DNA from: a virus
Length of the DNA: 64,000 nucleotides
Direction: 5' to 3' (one strand)
IMG/VR virus record: IMGVR_UViG_3300032331_003609
Location: 124,001-188,000 of that record
A program made the position numbers and the translations under genes. The stretch's first letter is position 1. Each line of letters begins with the position of its first letter. The notes beneath the pieces were generated by a model, which had not been told where the DNA came from, searched no databases, and saw only the letters and a list, made by a program, of their open reading frames with translations. Below are positions 51,349 through 59,954 of this stretch, piece after piece.

Positions 51349-51371
51349 TCTTCTATAATAATAAAACCAAA

Positions 51372-51380
51372 GATATATAA
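51372..51380 (+). promoter_or_regulatory. Late promoter GATATATAA (plus strand)
   Basis: GATATATAA begins 29 nt before the TTG start at 51401. With the minus-strand copy at 51341 it makes a divergent late promoter within about 80 nt. Confidence 0.68.
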
Positions 51381-51400
51381 CCATATAATCAAGTCACCCA

Positions 51401-51973
51401 TTGAAACACCTTCTAAGTTATAGAGATTTATTTGAAAGTACCTCTGCTGGATCCCAGGATAGGGGATCTTCAGATGTGCCTCCGTTCAAGTTTGCTATAA
51501 ACTTCGACCCTAGACTAGGATACACTAAAAACGATTTTGTGCAGGATTTGACTGAGATCTATTTGGGATATCCATTAAAGGACCGTAGAGATCTTATGGA
51601 TGCTGTTTTTAAAAGCGCTGGTGTTTTTAAAATATCAGACATTCAGGATCTTCCGCAGGACAGGGTAGATAAATTAATCAAAAGCGTAGAAGAGTATATG
51701 GAAAGTAAATCCGAGTATAAATTAGAAATACTTCCAGACGGGTTTATTCTTTGCTTTGAGGGGCTTAAACACCGAAAAAGAACTTGTGATGTTTATTACT
51801 CCCCGACGGAAAGAAAAGTAAAAATATCATATACCGACGCCTATCCAGAAAATGAAGAGATAATAATTGGGATAGATGGATTTTCTCCTATATCAGTAGG
51901 AGTTGATAATAACGATTTTATGGCGACGGTTGAAAAGTGCGATGATTATGCTAAAAAGTCTAATCCCTTATAG
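51401..51973 (+). CDS. Putative head-interior protein with LFE|S site
   Basis: A 190-residue protein starting with TTG (no ATG before residue 60). The N-terminus MKHLLSYRDLFE|STSAG matches the targeting-like set, with a candidate cleavage after E12, followed by a disordered stretch (SAGSQDRGSSDVPP). The body is an alpha/beta domain (VQDLTEIYLGYPLKDRRDLM; YKLEILPDGFILCFEGLKHR; VYYSPTERKVKISYTDAYPE). No family is recognised. It has its own late promoter and converges with the next gene, their ends overlapping by 6 nt. Confidence 0.65.
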   Translation: MKHLLSYRDLFESTSAGSQDRGSSDVPPFKFAINFDPRLGYTKNDFVQDLTEIYLGYPLKDRRDLMDAVFKSAGVFKISDIQDLPQDRVDKLIKSVEEYMESKSEYKLEILPDGFILCFEGLKHRKRTCDVYYSPTERKVKISYTDAYPENEEIIIGIDGFSPISVGVDNNDFMATVEKCDDYAKKSNPL

Positions 51974-52696
51974 CATAGAAAGATAATCCCTATAATTATT
52001 AACTATAAATTCTATTGACTTGTCTTTCATAACCTCAAATGATATTTCATCTTCGCCCTTGGCCTTTTGCAAATCCACAATAATAAAACAATCGGTATAC
52101 TTAGAAAAGTTTTTGATCTCCTTTTCAAAAAAGTTATAGATTTTTCTGTCAGACTTTGTATACTCGGGTAACGGGTCCATCAATTCGCTTAACAAAAGAC
52201 CTACCTGCTCAACCTCATCAACTTTAATAATAGAAAACAACCAAGAGTAAATTTTCATTTTCTTGTTCTTGTTATTTCTCATAACAACATATCCGCGGTC
52301 TTTAGAGAAAAAATCCTCATTGTGTATTCTGAACTCTAAAGATTTTTCTATTTCTTCGAGGTAGGGATTTAACTTCTCCATAAAATTGTCTAACACCTCT
52401 AATGTTCCGTCTAATATAAGTGGAACTTCTTCATTCTCGTCGACAAGTGTTATTAGTTCATGGGTTTTCTCTATTTCGTCCTGGGTCATATTTTTAACAG
52501 TCTTATCACTAAGTCTATTAAACTTTTGAAAACTTTTTACATCATTGTAAACCCTGGTTATTTTTTGGATTTGCTCTGAGTATTTTTTCTTGCCAAGATC
52601 AGTTTCCACAGATTGCAGAAAATCCATCAGAATATAATACTTATGCTCTGCATCTATAGGATCTTGTAAAAACCAATATGGTTGTAAATTTTTCAT
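51968..52696 (-). CDS. Hypothetical protein
   Basis: A 242-residue, largely helical protein (MKNLQPYWFLQDPIDAEHKY; DGTLEVLDNFMEKLNPYLEE) with a mixed C-terminal domain (IYSWLFSIIKVDEVEQVGLL; YTDCFIIVDLQKAKGEDEIS). There is no targeting-like N-terminus, membrane segment or catalytic motif. Upstream on the minus strand, TTATATATTATAG is only a loose match to the late motif. Function unknown. Confidence 0.65.
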   Translation of the reverse strand: MKNLQPYWFLQDPIDAEHKYYILMDFLQSVETDLGKKKYSEQIQKITRVYNDVKSFQKFNRLSDKTVKNMTQDEIEKTHELITLVDENEEVPLILDGTLEVLDNFMEKLNPYLEEIEKSLEFRIHNEDFFSKDRGYVVMRNNKNKKMKIYSWLFSIIKVDEVEQVGLLLSELMDPLPEYTKSDRKIYNFFEKEIKNFSKYTDCFIIVDLQKAKGEDEISFEVMKDKSIEFIVNNYRDYLSML

Positions 52697-52842
52697 TGCT
52701 TACTACTATAATATATAACCCAAAACGTGACGGATTCCTCTCATAAAAAAAATATTTCTCGTTTTTGGAAACTTTCCACTAAAACACAACTAAGATTGTT
52801 ATCTATTAACATCCTGGGTTATGAATATATCTATAGTCTCTT
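52697..52842. other. Intergenic gap between divergent genes
   Basis: 146 bases, AT-rich, between a minus-strand hypothetical gene and the first glycosyltransferase gene. It contains TATATTATAG-like sequence at its left end and GAATATATCTATAG shortly before the plus-strand ATG. Both are loose late-motif matches. No hairpin or TAnnTTTG box was seen. Confidence 0.4.
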
Positions 52843-53430
52843 ATGAGCCCCTTTCTAGTAATAGCTTATTATACCTTAGGAAACCCTTACCAGCAACTCT
52901 CGGAAAATCTTACAAAATCTTGTAAAGAATTTAATCTACCCCATTTTTTAAAACCAATAGAAGACTTAGGGTCTTGGGAAAAGAACACACACTATAAAGC
53001 AAACTTTATCAGTGACTGTTTAGAAAGATTCTCAGAAAATCTAGTTTATGTAGACGTTGATGCAGAGTTTAAAAGATATCCAGATCTATTTGAATCTTTA
53101 GATTGCGATATAGCATACAGGACAGAGAATTTTAGATGGAGACAGAACGAAGCTTTAAGTGGAACAATCTTTATAAGAAATAATGATAAGGTAAGATCCC
53201 TAGTTAATCTTTGGAAATCGATCAATGAATTAACCCCAGCTATCAGAAATAAGCCAGACACATGGGAACAGGCTAATCTGCAAAGGGCAACCCAACAGAG
53301 CCCCGAAATAATCTATGAAAATCTGCCGCCGGAATATACCTATATTTTTGATCATACAAAAACAATGTATCCTAGTATTTCTCCAGTGATAGAACACTTT
53401 CAAGCATCTAGAAAATCTCGATCAAATTAA
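52843..53430 (+). CDS. Glycosyltransferase-like protein (DxD)
   Basis: A 195-residue protein with a nucleotide-sugar transferase pattern. An N-terminal strand (FLVIAYYTLGNPYQQL) is followed by ENLVYVDVDAEFKRYPDLFE near residue 66 with a DxD metal/sugar-nucleotide motif, then DIAYRTEN and ALSGTIFIRNNDKVRSLVNL near 105 (compare 'G-x-[I/M]-[F/Y]-F-[R/K]-N' of GT-A proteins). It resembles the first half of the next gene product, which shares the WMDCDTDF-type motif. Sugar and acceptor are unknown. First gene of the glycan locus. Confidence 0.65.
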   Translation: MSPFLVIAYYTLGNPYQQLSENLTKSCKEFNLPHFLKPIEDLGSWEKNTHYKANFISDCLERFSENLVYVDVDAEFKRYPDLFESLDCDIAYRTENFRWRQNEALSGTIFIRNNDKVRSLVNLWKSINELTPAIRNKPDTWEQANLQRATQQSPEIIYENLPPEYTYIFDHTKTMYPSISPVIEHFQASRKSRSN

Positions 53431-53463
53431 CAATAATGAGGATTTTGGATCATAAACATGAAT

Positions 53464-53472
53464 GATATATAA
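53464..53472 (+). promoter_or_regulatory. Late promoter GATATATAA
   Basis: GATATATAAAAAG begins 26 nt before the ATG at 53490. It probably drives much of the glycan operon, since the genes downstream overlap or nearly touch. Confidence 0.7.
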
Positions 53473-53489
53473 AAAGCGTAACCCATAGA

Positions 53490-54620
53490 ATGTTATCAGG
53501 AAAAATAAGTAAGATACGAAAAATTTGGAATCCTATTAAGGATTTTATTAAACCCGAATTGGATATAAATGATACCCCGAAGAATCCGGGTGTTACCGGC
53601 AATACATCAAACGTTACTGTTAAACATAAGATCATCAGCTATTATGCTGATTATGAAGAAAGAAAATATTATAAGGGATTTGCCAAAGCACTTATAGAGA
53701 GGTGCAAAGGATTTGGCTTGGACTATGATATTGCAGAAATTGAATCCAGAGGAAACTATGGAGATAATTGTCTAATGAAGCCTGAGTTTATCCTTGAAAA
53801 ATTAAAGCAGTATAAAAAACCTCTAATATGGATGGATTGCGACACCGACTTTAGAGAGCCGTTTGATCATTTCAATGAGGTTACAGAGGATATAGGAATG
53901 GCAACTCATAGCGGGAATATTGAGGGAATCAAAGCATCCCCCTTATATTTAAATTACACTAAAGGTGCTTTTAGAATAATAAGAGAGTGGGTGATTCATT
54001 GTAGAGAATGTTATGATAATGGTATAGTCGAATTAGATCATGACGCATTAAAGCACTACGTACTAGATACAATTAAAGGATCATATTCGATATACATACT
54101 AAATAAAAATTGGAACGACTTTGTACATGGGCGTTATATTTGGAATGGGAACTCAAAAGTCGAAGGCAAGGTACAGACCCATAGACAGGTAGGTGTTACA
54201 GATGATGTAAGAAGATCCTACTCACAAAATGCTAAGACATTTAAAATTATATTCAAATCGGAGACACCAGAGGATTTTAAATCTGGGTTGATCTTCTTAG
54301 ATCAATTTTCAGATAGATCCAGAATTAATTTTATTTTTAAAAAGAAGCTTTTAGCCGAATCTATAGATAATGATGATTTTGCTAGACTTAAAATAGAATC
54401 TGGCGGATTGATATACTTTGATCCCTCCGTTCTTGATTCTATTGAACCAGGAAAATCCGATATTATTATAGAAGCTACAAACGTCACAAGCATAGAGCAA
54501 GATTGGGATCTTAAAATTATATCGAGTATAGACACGGAACAAAATCCACTTGATGATTTATTTTTTGATTCAAAAGAAGGGGGAGTTAGAATAAAAACAT
54601 ATAAAAAACTATGGAGCTAA
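53490..54620 (+). CDS. Glycosyltransferase-like protein with C-terminal extension
   Basis: A 376-residue protein. Residues about 45-245 form a GT-A-like domain: KHKIISYYADYEERKYYKGF, KKPLIWMDCDTDFREPFDHF (DxD near 115), MATHSGNIEGIKASPLYLNY and LDHDALKHYVLDTIKG. Residues about 250-376 are a separate domain (KIIFKSETPEDFKSGLIFLD; KLLAESIDNDDFARLKIESG) of unknown role. It overlaps the next gene by 10 nt. The late promoter at 53464 shows that the glycan locus is, at least in part, expressed late. Confidence 0.65.
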   Translation: MLSGKISKIRKIWNPIKDFIKPELDINDTPKNPGVTGNTSNVTVKHKIISYYADYEERKYYKGFAKALIERCKGFGLDYDIAEIESRGNYGDNCLMKPEFILEKLKQYKKPLIWMDCDTDFREPFDHFNEVTEDIGMATHSGNIEGIKASPLYLNYTKGAFRIIREWVIHCRECYDNGIVELDHDALKHYVLDTIKGSYSIYILNKNWNDFVHGRYIWNGNSKVEGKVQTHRQVGVTDDVRRSYSQNAKTFKIIFKSETPEDFKSGLIFLDQFSDRSRINFIFKKKLLAESIDNDDFARLKIESGGLIYFDPSVLDSIEPGKSDIIIEATNVTSIEQDWDLKIISSIDTEQNPLDDLFFDSKEGGVRIKTYKKLWS

Positions 54621-55471
54621 TAAAAGGCATAGGAATGCCATTTCCTGAGAATTATTCTTCATGCTCTAATCTGCCGCCAAAAGAATTTTGCTGGACTAGT
54701 AAGGAGGGTATAGCAGATATCTATATTGATGATAAAATAATGGACGGGTTACAAACTCCTAAGAGTAATTCTAAATTTGGATGGCTTTGTGAATCTAGAG
54801 AGATCGCTATAGATATTTTTAATACTATATTACAAAATCCTAAAAAATTCAAAGAAAAATATGCAGGTATTTTTACGTGTGATGAGACTTTATTAGGGTG
54901 TGATTCTTTATTCATATATGCACCACCAGGATCTAATCTTCCGTGGACCAAGCCTGAAGAAATATCAATTTATGAAAAAAGTAAACTATGCTCTATGTTA
55001 TGCTCGCCTAAGGCAAGAACAGAAGGGCATAAACTCAGACTAGAAGTAGCAAAGACCCTAATGAATAGATTGGATTTATTCGGAGGTGCCCATGGATCCC
55101 CTAGAATAGGTGAGGGATTTGGACCAAAGCAGGATTGGTGGAGATCTAAATTACCAGCTTTAAAAGATTACATGTTTTCAATTGTTTTCGAAAATGCTGT
55201 TTATGACAAGTATTACACTGAAAAAATAACAGACTGTTTTGCAACAGGGACAATTCCAGTTTATTGGGGAACTAAAAAAGTGGTAGAGGATTTTAATTCT
55301 GATGGAATTATATTTTATGATGAACTGGGTTCAATAGAAGATCTAAATGAAGAATTATATCTTTCTAAATCAGATTCAATCAAAGATAATTTAGAAAGAG
55401 TCAGATCATTAAAGTCTGGAGATGATTGTGTTTATTCTGCTATAAAAACAATTCAAAATGCAGAAAAATAA
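54611..55471 (+). CDS. GT10-family fucosyltransferase-like protein
   Basis: A 286-residue glycosyltransferase with the C-terminal signature of family GT10 (alpha-1,3/4-fucosyltransferases): YMFSIVFENAVYDKYYTEKI at 187-206, then TDCFATGTIPVYWG at 207-220, the donor (GDP-fucose) binding region. Upstream, LDLFGGAHGSPRIG near 155 and FTCDETLLG near 88 fit the GT-B layout. It is shorter than cellular GT10 enzymes. GDP-fucose synthesis genes lie in the same locus (60591, 61523), so donor and transferase are encoded together. It overlaps its neighbours by 10 and 14 nt. Confidence 0.85.
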   Translation: MELIKGIGMPFPENYSSCSNLPPKEFCWTSKEGIADIYIDDKIMDGLQTPKSNSKFGWLCESREIAIDIFNTILQNPKKFKEKYAGIFTCDETLLGCDSLFIYAPPGSNLPWTKPEEISIYEKSKLCSMLCSPKARTEGHKLRLEVAKTLMNRLDLFGGAHGSPRIGEGFGPKQDWWRSKLPALKDYMFSIVFENAVYDKYYTEKITDCFATGTIPVYWGTKKVVEDFNSDGIIFYDELGSIEDLNEELYLSKSDSIKDNLERVRSLKSGDDCVYSAIKTIQNAEK

Positions 55472-56096
55472 AACTATCTTAGTAACCCAATTTTACATTC
55501 CCGATGACGTTAAAAGATATCAGGAATTAAAGTATTGTGTGAAAGAGAATATTTCCAATACACTAATAGATCAAATTGTTTTGGTTGTTGAAAGGGGAAC
55601 TTCTGATAGACTGATCCCATTCCACGAGAAAATAAAAATTAATTGGATAGAAAATAGGCCAACATACCAAGATCTTTTTAAGATAGCAAAAAAAACACTC
55701 GGAAACAAAAAAGGATTAATGGTAATATCTAATAGTGATATTTTTTATGATGAAGATTGTATTTCTAAAATGTATGAAAAAATTTCCAATCAAGAACCCC
55801 TAGCCCTTTCAAGATGGGAATTCAAAATAGGAAGCAACCCGGTTCATCATGATACTTGGGACAGTCAAGATACGTGGGTGTTTAAGGATTATATTCTTCC
55901 TGGAAAATATGCTATAAATTTAGGAATACCTGGATGTGATAACAAAATAGCTTACGAGCTTCAAAAGGCTGGATATATGGTTAAGAATCCATCTAAGTCT
56001 ATAAAATCCTATCATTATCACACATCAGAGCATAGAACATATAATGAAGAAGATAGAATTTCTGGACCTTATCTTTTTATAAACACTGAAGAATGA
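55458..56096 (+). CDS. Glycosyltransferase-like protein
   Basis: A 212-residue protein with GT-A features: NKTILVTQFYIPDDVKRYQE at the start, DQIVLVVERGTSDRLIPFHE near 40, and GLMVISNSDIFYDEDCISKM near 86, where SDI-[F/Y]-[Y/F]-D serves as the DxD-like site. A C-terminal HYHTSEHRTYNEEDRI is also seen. Members with this layout act on cell-surface or capsular glycans. The acceptor is unknown. It overlaps the next gene by 4 nt (ATGA). Confidence 0.65.
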   Translation: MQKNKTILVTQFYIPDDVKRYQELKYCVKENISNTLIDQIVLVVERGTSDRLIPFHEKIKINWIENRPTYQDLFKIAKKTLGNKKGLMVISNSDIFYDEDCISKMYEKISNQEPLALSRWEFKIGSNPVHHDTWDSQDTWVFKDYILPGKYAINLGIPGCDNKIAYELQKAGYMVKNPSKSIKSYHYHTSEHRTYNEEDRISGPYLFINTEE

Positions 56097-56743
56097 GTAA
56101 AATAGATTTAAAAAAAATAACTGCGGTTTGTATAGACGGAAGACCCTATGATAAAGAAAGGTATGAGAGGTATAGTGTTATTCTTAATTTCTTTCTAACA
56201 AACGCGGAATTTACATCTATACAAATGATATCCACACACGATCCAGAAATAGAAGGTGTTTCTCATACAAGAATAAAAGAATTTGGAATATCTGATTATT
56301 CAAGATTCTGCTTGCATCATTTATCAGATTGGGTTAATTCTGAGTTTTGCCTTATTTTTCAGGATGATGGATTTATACTCAACCCTAGTTTATGGAACGA
56401 TTCTTTTTATGAGTATGATTATATAGGATCTCCTTGGCCTCTTTATATAGGTTGGCCGGTAGAGGGACAACAAGTAGGAAATGGTGGATTTTCACTCAGA
56501 AGTAAAAGGCTTTTAGAATTTACTAAAACATTTACCGGGCACACCACTGAGAATGAAGACACCTATATAATTTCTGCTAAAAGAAAAGATATAGAAGATG
56601 AAGGATTAAAAATTGCTCCTTTAGAAATTGCTCGACTTTTTTCGATTGAGAATAGTTTAGACCCCGAGCATCGTTTAGATACATGCTTTGGATTTCACGC
56701 CAAGCATTTATTAGATGATGCAATAAAAATGATACAACAATGA
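56093..56743 (+). CDS. DUF5672-like glycosyltransferase
   Basis: A 216-residue protein matching the DUF5672 family, found in polysaccharide loci and large phages. The motifs are ITAVCIDGRPYDKERYERYS, then SEFCLIFQDDGFILNPSLWN (QDDG near 93 as DxD), YDYIGSPWPLYIGWPVEGQQ and VGNGGFSLRSKRLLEF near 132 (the 'GNGGFSLRS' acceptor motif). It ends with CFGFHAKHLLDD. It overlaps both neighbours by 4 nt. Role: sugar transfer, specificity unknown. Confidence 0.8.
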   Translation: MSKIDLKKITAVCIDGRPYDKERYERYSVILNFFLTNAEFTSIQMISTHDPEIEGVSHTRIKEFGISDYSRFCLHHLSDWVNSEFCLIFQDDGFILNPSLWNDSFYEYDYIGSPWPLYIGWPVEGQQVGNGGFSLRSKRLLEFTKTFTGHTTENEDTYIISAKRKDIEDEGLKIAPLEIARLFSIENSLDPEHRLDTCFGFHAKHLLDDAIKMIQQ

Positions 56744-57468
56744 AAGTAATGGCATATTATCCAGTTCACTATGGAGCTGAGTATTTTAATGCATCTATTA
56801 AATCAATAGATGAACAGGTTGAGAAAATCCTAATTCTTTATACGCCTAAACCTAGTTATGGCCACGGAACAGAAAAGCAATGCCCGGAAACAGAAGATGA
56901 ATTAAAAGAGATAGCATTTGGATCTTCCAACAAAATAGAATGGGTGACAGTAGATGCTGGTAATGAAGGAAATCACCGGGCATTAGCATTTACCAATGCA
57001 TCTGAATATGATATCATGCTAACTCTAGATACCGATGAGGTTTGGGAGTCTACTTCTTTAGAAAGATGTATTCAAGAAGCATATGACGGAGAAGCATGGA
57101 GAAGAAATATTTCCGGATTTATTCATTTTTGGAAATCTTTCAATTGGGCATGTCAAGATGGTTTTGAGCCTGCTAGAATTTTTAATCTAAAAAGAAAAAA
57201 TAATTTAGAGGTTCCAATTAACGGTACAATCTATCATTTTGGGTATGCTCAATCTAAAAAAATAATGGATTACAAGTTTGATATTCACGGACACAAGAAT
57301 GAACTTAAAGAAGGATGGTTAGAAAATACATACTATGGATGGGAACCTGGAAAACTAGATCTTCATCCAACATGTGGGGTTTGGCCAGAAGCTAAACTGT
57401 TTGATAAAAACACACTCCCTGATATTTTAAAATCACATCCAAATTTTGATAAAGAAATAATTTCATGA
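56740..57468 (+). CDS. GT2-like glycosyltransferase
   Basis: A 242-residue protein with a GT-A fold pattern: MKVMAYYPVHYGAEYFNASI at the start, IEWVTVDAGNEGNHRALAFT near 67, and EYDIMLTLDTDEVWESTSLE near 90 with the D-T-D metal motif. HGHKNELKEGWLENTYYGWE lies towards the C-terminus. It is in the overlapping glycan operon (4-nt overlaps on both sides). Substrate unknown. Confidence 0.72.
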   Translation: MKVMAYYPVHYGAEYFNASIKSIDEQVEKILILYTPKPSYGHGTEKQCPETEDELKEIAFGSSNKIEWVTVDAGNEGNHRALAFTNASEYDIMLTLDTDEVWESTSLERCIQEAYDGEAWRRNISGFIHFWKSFNWACQDGFEPARIFNLKRKNNLEVPINGTIYHFGYAQSKKIMDYKFDIHGHKNELKEGWLENTYYGWEPGKLDLHPTCGVWPEAKLFDKNTLPDILKSHPNFDKEIIS

Positions 57469-58400
57469 GAAAAAAGCTTTTATACATTCCTTTAGATTAT
57501 TGTAGACATGCTGAGAGTGATTCAATATTTAACTCCATGTTATCTGGATTTAATACCCAATTTGAAGCTCGTGTTTTTAAAAATATGGAGGAATCTATTT
57601 TATTTAATCCGGACCTTGTTTATATGCACGGTAATGCCATTTCGATTGAAGAATGTCATTTGCTTAAAAAATCAACTAATGCTTTTTTTACCATATGGGT
57701 AGGTGACGTTAGATATGCACCTTTACCCGAGGCAATGAGCATGATTGATGTTGCAAATCTCTATTTATTTCCATTTAAAGGAGAACAATTAAAATCTTTT
57801 TCCCGAATCCTTAATACACCTTGTGAATATCTTTTTGAGGTATTTGATGATAGGCAGATTAGAGATGTAAAGGAGATATCTTCTGGAAGAATAGTATTTG
57901 TTGGCAATGTTTATGAGCATTTTCCAGGGGGTGAAGAAAGAATATCTCTCGTAAAATTTATTGGGAAACATGCTCCTGAATTAGAGTATTATGGATCATT
58001 CCCATATGAGAGTAATTCAGCAAAAGGGGGAATAGATTTCTCAAATGTTCCAGACTTATATAATTCATCATATTTAACTATTGCACATAATAATAGAAAT
58101 GATATAGATGGGTATTTTACTCACCGTAACTTAATAGCGCTAGCATCAGGCTCATGTGTATTGATGAAATATTTTCCTGGTATAGAGGAATTCTTTATTA
58201 ATTGGGAGCATTGCGTTTATTATAAAACAAATTATGAATTATTGGATGTAATTGAATTTTTAAAAAGAAACCCAGACATAAGAAATAAAATTGCTAAAAG
58301 CGGAAATACATATGTTAGGGAAAATTATCTAAATGCTAATTTTGCCTATAAGTATAATGAAATTTTAAATAAAATAAAAAAGCTAAATCATGAAAGATAA
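57465..58400 (+). CDS. GT-B glycosyltransferase, CgeB-like
   Basis: A 311-residue protein resembling CgeB / GT4-type transferases. The N-terminal domain contains RKKLLYIPLDYCRHAESDSI and PDLVYMHGNAISIEECHLLK. The C-terminal donor domain contains GRIVFVGNVYEHFPGGEERI near 145, YLTIAHNNRNDIDGYFTHRN near 204, then LIALASGSCVLMKYFPGIEE and a final NKIAKSGNTYVRENY helix. This is the usual 'fvGn...R...la.G.cvlt..' layout. Acceptor unknown. It overlaps the methyltransferase gene by 11 nt. Confidence 0.75.
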   Translation: MRKKLLYIPLDYCRHAESDSIFNSMLSGFNTQFEARVFKNMEESILFNPDLVYMHGNAISIEECHLLKKSTNAFFTIWVGDVRYAPLPEAMSMIDVANLYLFPFKGEQLKSFSRILNTPCEYLFEVFDDRQIRDVKEISSGRIVFVGNVYEHFPGGEERISLVKFIGKHAPELEYYGSFPYESNSAKGGIDFSNVPDLYNSSYLTIAHNNRNDIDGYFTHRNLIALASGSCVLMKYFPGIEEFFINWEHCVYYKTNYELLDVIEFLKRNPDIRNKIAKSGNTYVRENYLNANFAYKYNEILNKIKKLNHER

Positions 58401-58917
58401 AATAAAAAAATATTCTCTCCATTGGGCTTTAGGTGGAAATGATGCGAACGGAGGACTGGAACAAAATGCTTATGAACTTGAAAAGCTTTGTGAATTTATA
58501 AAGGAAAAAAATATTAAAACCTACACAGAGATAGGGTGTGCTGCTGGACAGCTCCTAAGATTTATGAGGGATGAATTTGAACTTGATACAACGGGAATTA
58601 CTTTAGAACCAAGGGATACTCATAAAGATCTACCCATAATACACGGAAGTTCCAGAGATCCTGAAATAATAAAAACTGCAAAGCCGTGTGATCTTTATTT
58701 CATAGACGGAGATCATTCTTATTTAGGAGTTAAATCTGATTATTTGAATTATAAAGGTCTTTGTAAATACATGGCATTTCACGACATATTAGGGCAAAGA
58801 GACTGTGAAGGGGTTTCCCAATTTTGGAATGAAATAAGAAATGAATATGAATTTATAGAATTTATAGATCCTAATAGGGATATAGCTAGTGGAATCGGAA
58901 TTATTAAAATAATATAA
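58390..58917 (+). CDS. SAM-dependent methyltransferase
   Basis: A 175-residue class I methyltransferase. Motif I is YTEIGCAAGQLLRFM near residue 45. DLYFIDGDHSYLGVKSDYLN near 100 is the 'fiDGdHsY' signature of Methyltransf_24 / CmcI-type enzymes acting on sugars or small molecules. MAFHDILGQRDCEGVSQFWN follows. In a glycan locus it most likely O-methylates a sugar. It precedes the epimerase by 2 nt. Confidence 0.82.
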   Translation: MKDKIKKYSLHWALGGNDANGGLEQNAYELEKLCEFIKEKNIKTYTEIGCAAGQLLRFMRDEFELDTTGITLEPRDTHKDLPIIHGSSRDPEIIKTAKPCDLYFIDGDHSYLGVKSDYLNYKGLCKYMAFHDILGQRDCEGVSQFWNEIRNEYEFIEFIDPNRDIASGIGIIKII

Positions 58918-58919
58918 AA

Positions 58920-59954
58920 ATGGAAACTGTAATTATAACCGGATCCTGTGGATTAATTGGAAGTGAAGCTGTTAAATTCTTTCATACACAAGGATTTAAA
59001 ATAATTGGAATTGATGATGATTCTCGAGCTAAATTTTTTGGAAAAGAAGCAAGTACAAATGGGATGCTTTCTCAATTAAAAGAACTTAAAAATTACCAGC
59101 ATCTTTCAATTAATATTTCATCTTATCAAGATCTACAGACTAGTTTATCCAGCATTAAAGATTTAAAGATGATTATTCATACAGCTGCTCAACCTTCTCA
59201 TGATTGGGCAGCAACAAATCCGTTTGCAGATTTTAATGCAAATGCACTTGGTACCTTAAACATGCTAGAAATAACAAGAAATTATTTTCCAGAGGTAGTT
59301 TTTATCTTTACTTCTACTAATAAAGTTTATGGAGATTTACCTAATACTATAACAGAATACACAGAATCTAATTCTAGATTTAATCCGGTTAATTCTGATT
59401 TTATAGAAAAAGGAATTAACGAAAACCTATCAATAGATCAATGTAAGCATTCTTTATTTGGTGTATCAAAAGCTTACGGGGATTTAATAACACAGGAATA
59501 TGGAAAATACTTTGGATTAAAAACTGGCACATTCAGAGGTGGATGCTTAACTGGACAAAATCATTCAGGTGTTAAGGCTCATGGATTTTTATCTTATCTA
59601 GTAAAATGTGCAATGACAGGAGAAAAATATTACATTAATGGATACAAAGGAAAACAAGTTAGAGATAACATACACTCTAGTGATGTTGTCTCCGCCTTTT
59701 ATGAATTTTATAAAAATCCTAATCCCGGTGAAGTCTATAATATAGGAGGAGGAAATCTTTCAAACTGCTCAATTCTAGAAGCTATTGAATTAATTCATGA
59801 AATATCAGGTAAAAGAGTAGACTATGAATTACTTGAAACACCAAGAGAAGGCGACCATATTTGGTATATTAGTGATATGACAAAATTTAGAAATGATTAT
59901 CCAAATTGGATTCAAAAATATGACCTAAGAAAAATAATAAAAGAAATGATATGA
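58920..59954 (+). CDS. NAD-dependent epimerase, CDP-paratose 2-epimerase-like
   Basis: A 344-residue extended SDR protein. The NAD-binding motif is TGSCGLIGSEAVKFF at 7-21. HTAAQPSHDWAATNPFADFN near 88, ANALGTLNMLEITRNYFPEV, and FTSTNKVYGDLPN near 128 are the specific marks of the CDP-paratose 2-epimerase (RfbE) group. The catalytic pair is in SLFGVSKAYGDL, where F replaces the usual Tyr of YxxxK at that spot, so activity should be checked. RDNIHSSDVVSAFYEF follows. No CDP-paratose pathway is seen in the window, so the true substrate is uncertain. It overlaps the next gene by 4 nt. Confidence 0.78.
   Translation: METVIITGSCGLIGSEAVKFFHTQGFKIIGIDDDSRAKFFGKEASTNGMLSQLKELKNYQHLSINISSYQDLQTSLSSIKDLKMIIHTAAQPSHDWAATNPFADFNANALGTLNMLEITRNYFPEVVFIFTSTNKVYGDLPNTITEYTESNSRFNPVNSDFIEKGINENLSIDQCKHSLFGVSKAYGDLITQEYGKYFGLKTGTFRGGCLTGQNHSGVKAHGFLSYLVKCAMTGEKYYINGYKGKQVRDNIHSSDVVSAFYEFYKNPNPGEVYNIGGGNLSNCSILEAIELIHEISGKRVDYELLETPREGDHIWYISDMTKFRNDYPNWIQKYDLRKIIKEMI

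Noticed and set aside
51324-51401. Upstream hydrophobic extension (MGDLIIWLYIFGFIIIEE) of the 50625 gene
   Set aside because: It looks like a signal anchor but lies across two divergent late promoters; the start at 51323 gives the targeting-like N-terminus.
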